A stretch of DNA of 17,820 bases from M3007 sp046155725. GTDB lineage: Bacteria; Bacteroidota; Bacteroidia; Chitinophagales; Saprospiraceae. The stretch's first letter is position 1. Each line of letters starts with the position of its first letter. The notes beneath the pieces are model-generated. The model saw only the letters and a list, made by a program, of their open reading frames with translations, had not been told where the DNA came from and ran no database searches. A program made the position numbers and the translations under genes. Below are positions 14,146-17,820 of the stretch, in pieces. The stretch lies in assembly GCA_046155725.1 (NCBI GenBank), contig JBJXFT010000364.1, forward strand, positions 1 to 17,820, read 5' to 3'.

Positions 14146-14174
14146 CAAGTTCCAAGTTGGCAAGTTCCAAGTCA
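14146..14174. repeat. CAAGTTC heptamer tract after the sugar transferase
   Basis: CAAGTTC, CAAGTTGG, CAAGTTC and CAAGTCA lie in tandem, with one 8-base unit. They begin 4 bases after the transferase stop codon and run over the kinase stop codon on the other strand. The gap between these convergent genes holds no hairpin terminator that I can see. Confidence 0.6.
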
Positions 14175-14945
14175 CACCAACCAAGTCACGGTCATCTCAA
14201 AACCATGCCCCGGCTCGGTGCTGATGTTGCACTGCGCGCCGATGATTTTTGCGCGGTTCTTTATGTTTTTCAGCCCCAATCCTTTGGAGGCATTGTCTTC
14301 CATATCGAAGCCGTTTCCATTGTCGGAATAACAGAGGCGAATCTCTTCTTCGTCTTTCATCAATTGCACCTGGATGTAACTGGCTTCGGCGTATTTGAGC
14401 GAGTTGTTCGCCAGTTCTTGCACGATGCGGAAAAGGTTGAGTTCCGTGGTGACATCGCGCAAGTCGGTACGGGTCACGTTGTGCTCAAAGCGGATGTCCA
14501 CCGCGCCCGTGTTTCGGATTTGCTCGCAGAGTTCGTCGAGCGCTTCGAGCAGTCCAAAGCCTTCGAGGGTGGGCGGCACGAGTTCGTGCGACATGGTGCG
14601 GGTGGTTTCGAGCGTGTTGGCTATGAGGTCGTTTATCTCGTCGCACATCTCGTCGTACTGCGCATTGTCGGCTTCGATGCGGCGGAGGCGGTGGAAAGTG
14701 AGGTGCAGTACACCGAGTTTGGAGCAGATGTCGTCGTGCAGTTGAGTGGCTATGCGCTTGCGTTCTTCTTCCTGCACCCCGAGGTTGCGTTCGAGGAGTT
14801 CTTGCTGGTGTTGGATTTCCACAGCTTGGGCTTCTATGCGCTGAGCCAGAATGCGCTGCTGTGCTCGAAGTTTGGAAGATGCAAATATTAGTGCCAATGC
14901 CAAGATGGTTGAAATTGCGATGCCGACAAAGAGGGCGATTTCCAT
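14172..14945 (-). CDS. Membrane sensor histidine kinase, NarL-partner type (HisKA_3)
   Basis: This 257-residue kinase begins with a single membrane helix (about residues 3-22) followed by a coiled coil (about 24-60). The HisKA_3 phosphoacceptor motif is RKRIATQLHDDICSKLG with His70. The ATPase domain has the N box ELANNSLKYA (about 177-186), the G1 box DNGNGFDM (208-215) and the G2 box KGLGLKNIKNR (221-231). Such short kinases with no recognisable extracellular sensor domain phosphorylate LuxR/NarL-type response regulators. No regulator gene is adjacent, so it is an orphan in this window and its signal is unknown. It is convergent with the sugar transferase (30-base gap) and divergent from the DUF3810 gene. 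The ATG at 14945 precedes the membrane helix directly, and a candidate promoter lies 30 bases upstream. Confidence 0.92.
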   Translation of the reverse strand: MEIALFVGIAISTILALALIFASSKLRAQQRILAQRIEAQAVEIQHQQELLERNLGVQEEERKRIATQLHDDICSKLGVLHLTFHRLRRIEADNAQYDEMCDEINDLIANTLETTRTMSHELVPPTLEGFGLLEALDELCEQIRNTGAVDIRFEHNVTRTDLRDVTTELNLFRIVQELANNSLKYAEASYIQVQLMKDEEEIRLCYSDNGNGFDMEDNASKGLGLKNIKNRAKIIGAQCNISTEPGHGFEMTVTWLV

Positions 14946-14974
14946 AAGGAGAAACTGTTTTCCATAAGCGGGGC

Positions 14975-15006
14975 TAAAAGTACCCGAAGCCTTTCTGTCC
15001 TGACAA
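14975..15006 (-). promoter_or_regulatory. Candidate promoter for the histidine kinase (TTG-N21-TACTTTTA)
   Basis: On the reverse strand TACTTTTA (14982 down to 14975) matches the -7 consensus TAnnTTTG at 7 of 8 positions and is followed by GCCCC. A TTG at 15006-15004 lies 21 bases upstream, within the 17-23 spacing reported for Bacteroidota promoters. Transcription would start roughly 20-25 bases before the kinase ATG. Confidence 0.4.
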
Positions 15007-15079
15007 GCAAATTTCCCTTTTTCAAAAAAATCAGGTAGTTCTACGAGGTTATTTCCTTAGCGGCCCCAATTTTCCCGAC

Positions 15080-15087
15080 TACTTTTG
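15080..15087 (+). promoter_or_regulatory. Candidate -7 box for the DUF3810 gene (TACTTTTG)
   Basis: TACTTTTG is an exact match to TAnnTTTG. A start about 5-8 bases downstream would place the transcript start near 15094, just before the 14-codon frame at 15106 and about 60 bases before the chosen start at 15155. I see no TTG at -33 distance. Confidence 0.35.
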
Positions 15088-15105
15088 AGAACAAATTCGT
15101 CCGCC

Positions 15106-15150
15106 ATGTTTGACAAAAAAGACCTTGTGGAGGATATTTCTATCTGCTAA
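15106..15150 (+). other. Possible 14-codon upstream open reading frame
   Basis: ATG 15106 opens a frame encoding MFDKKDLVEDISIC and stops at TAA 15148-15150, four bases before ATG 15155 of the DUF3810 gene. The spacing would allow translational coupling or reinitiation. There is no attenuator hairpin and no amino-acid run to suggest classical attenuation, so it may be chance. Confidence 0.2.
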
Positions 15151-15154
15151 TTGC

Positions 15155-16255
15155 ATGAGATTTTCAAAACACCTGACTTCGCCCATGACTTGGGTAATGT
15201 TTGGGTTGGGTACTTTGCTGCTCAACTGGTGCGTGCACCAATATCCTGAATTTGTGGAACGCTGGTACAGCCGGGGTCTTTTCCAATGGATTCGATGCGG
15301 CTTTGATTGGACTACCGGGCGATTGCCGTTCCCTTCTTTTTATTTGTTTTGGATTGGGGTAGTTGTGTTTTGGATTTGGGTATCCTGGCACCGCCCAAAG
15401 GCCGTTTCCTTTTGGTCAAAACTTGGTTTTTGGCTTGCCCGGTTGCTTGGTTTTTCCGGCCTTCTCGTGGGTTTGTTCTTTTGGTTGTGGGCTTTCAATT
15501 ACGCCCGAATCCCCTTGCAAACGCAAATGCGACTCGACGTGCAGCCCCTGGATTCGACCATGCTTTGGCAGGAACTCAGGTCTGAAACTCGAGCCTTGGA
15601 TTCCCTGCGCCAATTGGTGGTGGGCAACGATACCATTGCCCTGAATGACACCCGGTTCTGGCCTGCCCATGCAGAAGATACCGTTCGCGAAGCGGTGGAA
15701 ACCTGGCTTGCCAGCGAAGGTTTTCCGGTGGGAGGCCAGCTTCGAGGGCGGTTTATTTATCCAGAAGGCACCCTCTTCAGATTTGGCGCATCGGGTATTT
15801 ATTGGCCATTTATCGGCGAAGGCAATTTGGAGTCAGGCATGCACCCCCTGCGAAAGCTGCCCTCCATGGCACACGAAATGGGTCACGGCTATGGGTTTTG
15901 TGACGAAGGCGTTTGTAATTTTATCGCATACGCCGCTTGTTCGGAGCATCCAAACGCTTACATCGCCTATTGCGCCCGTTTGGATTATTGGGAAACTGTG
16001 GCCAGCGCCTGCTTGGAAAGCGATCCTGTGCGATACAATGGTCAGTTCAGGGGGAGCATTCCGGCAGGTATCGTTGCAGACCAACACGCCATCCGCAAGC
16101 AACACCGGAAGTTTAAGGAATTTGCCCCAGCCATTCGATACGAGATGTACGATACCTATTTGAAAGCACAAGGCATCGAATCAGGGATGCTCAATTATGA
16201 TGAAGTGCTGATGTTGGTGAGGGCTTGGCGAAAGGGGCAGAAAGAAAGTGATTGA
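15155..16255 (+). CDS. DUF3810 membrane protein, putative zinc metalloprotease
   Basis: This 366-residue protein has three N-terminal membrane segments (about 11-27, 60-78 and 92-114). A large soluble domain follows with HEMGHGYGF (His240, Glu241, His244), an HExxH zinc-protease signature, then CDEGVCNFIAYAAC. This layout matches DUF3810, a family I know almost only from Bacteroidota. In typical members the downstream motif reads like E-x-E-A-N-F. Here the first Glu (Glu251) is kept but the second position is Val, so zinc binding may differ. Five cysteines cluster around the motif (249-290 region). I chose ATG 15155; an in-frame TTG at 15110 would add 15 residues and ATG 15185 would remove 10. 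The substrate is unknown. The gene looks less GC-rich at its 5' end than its neighbours. Confidence 0.85.
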   Translation: MRFSKHLTSPMTWVMFGLGTLLLNWCVHQYPEFVERWYSRGLFQWIRCGFDWTTGRLPFPSFYLFWIGVVVFWIWVSWHRPKAVSFWSKLGFWLARLLGFSGLLVGLFFWLWAFNYARIPLQTQMRLDVQPLDSTMLWQELRSETRALDSLRQLVVGNDTIALNDTRFWPAHAEDTVREAVETWLASEGFPVGGQLRGRFIYPEGTLFRFGASGIYWPFIGEGNLESGMHPLRKLPSMAHEMGHGYGFCDEGVCNFIAYAACSEHPNAYIAYCARLDYWETVASACLESDPVRYNGQFRGSIPAGIVADQHAIRKQHRKFKEFAPAIRYEMYDTYLKAQGIESGMLNYDEVLMLVRAWRKGQKESD

Positions 16256-16413
16256 TGAGGTCAATGTGTTTTAGGTGCGGTTATAGTCAACGCAAAGTGG
16301 TTTTGAAAAACGAACTGCGCCCAAGCGTTGATTCTAAATCGAATCAATCGGATTCAATCTTCAAAAATCGGATCATTCGGCTATAAAGCACCATTTTTGC
16401 CCATCAGTAAGCG
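16256..16413. other. Intergenic region with AATCGAATC/GATTC words
   Basis: This 158-base gap has no gene. Bases about 16329-16375 repeat related words (GATTCTAAATCGAATC, AATCGGATTC, AAATCGGATC) that could form only short stems. CATTTTTGCCC (16392-16402) resembles the TAATTTTAGCCC motif seen before two other genes and lies 12 bases before the transporter start. There is no clear terminator. Confidence 0.35.
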
Positions 16414-17820
16414 ATGGTCATGAACAACAACGAACAAAAATCAGGCTGGCAATTGATGAAGGTAATCTTCGCCAGTTCGCTCGGCACCCTCATTGAGTGG
16501 TACGATTTCTACATCTACGGCGCGCTGGCGCCCATCATCGCCCTCCAGTTTTTCCCTTCCGAAAACCCCACAGCGGCGTTCCTGGCCGCCCTCGCCACCT
16601 TCGCGGCGGGCTTTGTGGTGCGGCCATTCGGCGCCTTGGTGTTTGGCCGCTTGGGCGACCTCGTGGGGCGCAAGCACACGTTCTTGGTCACGCTCCTGCT
16701 GATGGGCATTTCCACTTTTGCCATTGGCTTTGTGCCGAGTTACAAGGAGATTGGGTTTGCCGCGCCGTGCATCATCCTCGCGCTGCGCCTCATACAGGGG
16801 CTGGCTCTGGGCGGCGAATACGGCGGCGCGGCCACTTATGTGGCAGAGCACGCGCCCGCCAACCGGCGCGGCTACTACACTTCGTACATCCAGACGACGG
16901 CCACGCTCGGGCTGTTCCTCTCGCTGGGGGTCATCTTGGTGACCAAAAGCACTTTGGGCGATGCGGCGTTCAACGATTGGGGATGGCGCGTGCCGTTCTG
17001 GGCATCCATCGTCATGGTGCTCGTGTCGGTGTACATCCGTTTGAAAATGGCCGAGTCGCCCTTGTTCTCGAAGATAAAAAGCGAGGGGAAAATTTCGAGC
17101 AACCCGCTCAAAGAGTCGTTCACCAAAAAGCCAAACTTGAAGTTGGTGCTGCTCGCGCTTTTTGGCGCGGTGATGGGCCAAGGCGTGGTGTGGTACACCG
17201 GGCAGTTCTACGCGCAGACATTTATCGAACGAACCTTGGGCGTGGAGTTCGAGCAGACGCGCTACATCCTGTGCATCGCCATTCTGGCGGCCACGCCGTT
17301 TTTCTTGGTGTTCGGCTGGCTTTCCGACAAAATCGGGCGCAAATGGATCATGCTCACTGGAATGCTTTTGGCCGTGCTGACGTACAGGCCGATTTACCAA
17401 GCGATGTACGACCTGGCTCATTTGCCGCCGCAGGCGGAAATACGGAACAAGGACTTTGACGGTACCATGCCCCCCGATGAAACCGTCTGGAAAATCGAAA
17501 AAGGCGACAGCATTTTTGTGACCACCCAATGGGTCGGCTATGCTGGGCTGACGATAAAAACACTGGAAAAGAAAACCGTCTTTGCCGACAAAACACTCGC
17601 CTCCAAAACCACCTCTGCTCGAACGGTTTGGCTGAACGGGTTTGATGCGTGGTTTGCCCCGCCCCGGTTTTGGATTATGACCTTCCTCGTGTTCCTCCAA
17701 ATCCTCTACGTCACGATGGTGTACGGCCCCATCGCGGCTTTTCTGGTGGAATTGTTCCCCACGCGCATCCGCTACACCTCCATGTCATTGCCCTACCACA
17801 TCGGCAACGGCATTTTTGGC
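16414..17820 (+). CDS. MFS transporter, metabolite:H+ symporter (ProP/ShiA-like) family, 3' end outside window
   Basis: The frame is open from ATG 16414 (ATG 16420 is an equally good start) to the right edge, 469 codons visible. The N-terminus carries the MHS-family signature SSLGTLIEWYDFYIYGALAP, then RPFGALVFGRLGDLVGRKH (the motif between helices 2 and 3) and RLIQGLALGGEYGGA in the fourth helix region. Members import organic osmolytes, dicarboxylates, shikimate and similar solutes with protons at the inner membrane; the solute cannot be predicted. A hydrophilic loop of about 85 residues (roughly 332-415), with TMPPDETVWKIEKGDSIF, separates the helix after SDKIGRKW from the next. This is longer than in enterobacterial ProP. 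The last visible part (GPIAAFLVELFPTRIRYTSM) is the conserved helix 10-11 region, so only about 60-100 residues are missing. Confidence 0.92.
   Translation, partial: MVMNNNEQKSGWQLMKVIFASSLGTLIEWYDFYIYGALAPIIALQFFPSENPTAAFLAALATFAAGFVVRPFGALVFGRLGDLVGRKHTFLVTLLLMGISTFAIGFVPSYKEIGFAAPCIILALRLIQGLALGGEYGGAATYVAEHAPANRRGYYTSYIQTTATLGLFLSLGVILVTKSTLGDAAFNDWGWRVPFWASIVMVLVSVYIRLKMAESPLFSKIKSEGKISSNPLKESFTKKPNLKLVLLALFGAVMGQGVVWYTGQFYAQTFIERTLGVEFEQTRYILCIAILAATPFFLVFGWLSDKIGRKWIMLTGMLLAVLTYRPIYQAMYDLAHLPPQAEIRNKDFDGTMPPDETVWKIEKGDSIFVTTQWVGYAGLTIKTLEKKTVFADKTLASKTTSARTVWLNGFDAWFAPPRFWIMTFLVFLQILYVTMVYGPIAAFLVELFPTRIRYTSMSLPYHIGNGIFG

Noticed and set aside
16289..16335. Inverted words CAACGC and GCGTTG in the gap before the transporter as a terminator
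   Set aside because: A six-base stem with a loop of more than 30 bases and no T run is not enough.
16441..17700. 419-residue reverse-strand open frame opposite the transporter
   Set aside because: The forward frame is an unmistakable MFS protein that stays open to the window edge. The reverse frame has no motif.

Overview
The window looks like a chromosomal segment of a free-living Bacteroidota, probably near the Saprospiria or Chitinophagia. The evidence is a PorP/SprF-type type IX secretion protein, a DUF3810 protein, TAnnTTTG-like promoter boxes, AT-rich start regions without clear Shine-Dalgarno sequences, and GC-rich codon third positions. The lineage is inferred from gene content, not from any search.

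Layout. Bases 1-250 hold debris: a reverse-strand remnant of an IS256/mutator-type transposase abutting a remnant of a TPR protein. Bases 558-6212 encode a giant bacterial alpha-2-macroglobulin with an intact CIEQ thioester motif, followed by a good intrinsic terminator. Bases 6295-7081 are a decayed patch: a KilA-N pseudogene (5' truncated, internally deleted, frame-disrupted) carrying a perfect 34-bp palindrome, a possible tail of another lost gene, and an orphan intrinsic terminator. Bases 7127-9046 carry a btaA-btaB pair for the betaine lipid diacylglyceryl-trimethylhomoserine, split by a 29-bp hairpin. Then follow a PorP/SprF outer-membrane protein, the ribosome-assembly GTPase Der, an unrecognised lipoprotein, a polyprenyl-phosphate sugar-1-phosphate transferase that starts 14 bases after it, a reverse-strand NarL-type histidine kinase, a DUF3810 putative membrane metalloprotease, and an MFS transporter of the metabolite:H+ symporter type that runs off the right edge.

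The most unusual signal is between the genes. Several intergenic gaps are filled by degenerate tandem repeats that share a 7-base period but differ in sequence: an ATGAACG/CATTCAT type before the macroglobulin, a GATTT type after it, a GTCAAAA/GTCAACG/GTCAACC type filling the whole gap between the porP-like gene and der, a TGATTGA type after der, and a CAAGTTC type after the sugar transferase. Two are arranged head-to-head and could fold into long hairpins, and in at least two the upstream gene's stop codon lies inside the first repeat unit. They resemble in style the heptanucleotide STRR repeats of cyanobacteria.

Most genes look like independent housekeeping or envelope genes: envelope defence, membrane lipid, secretion and polysaccharide. 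Only btaA-btaB and the lipoprotein-transferase pair look functionally linked.
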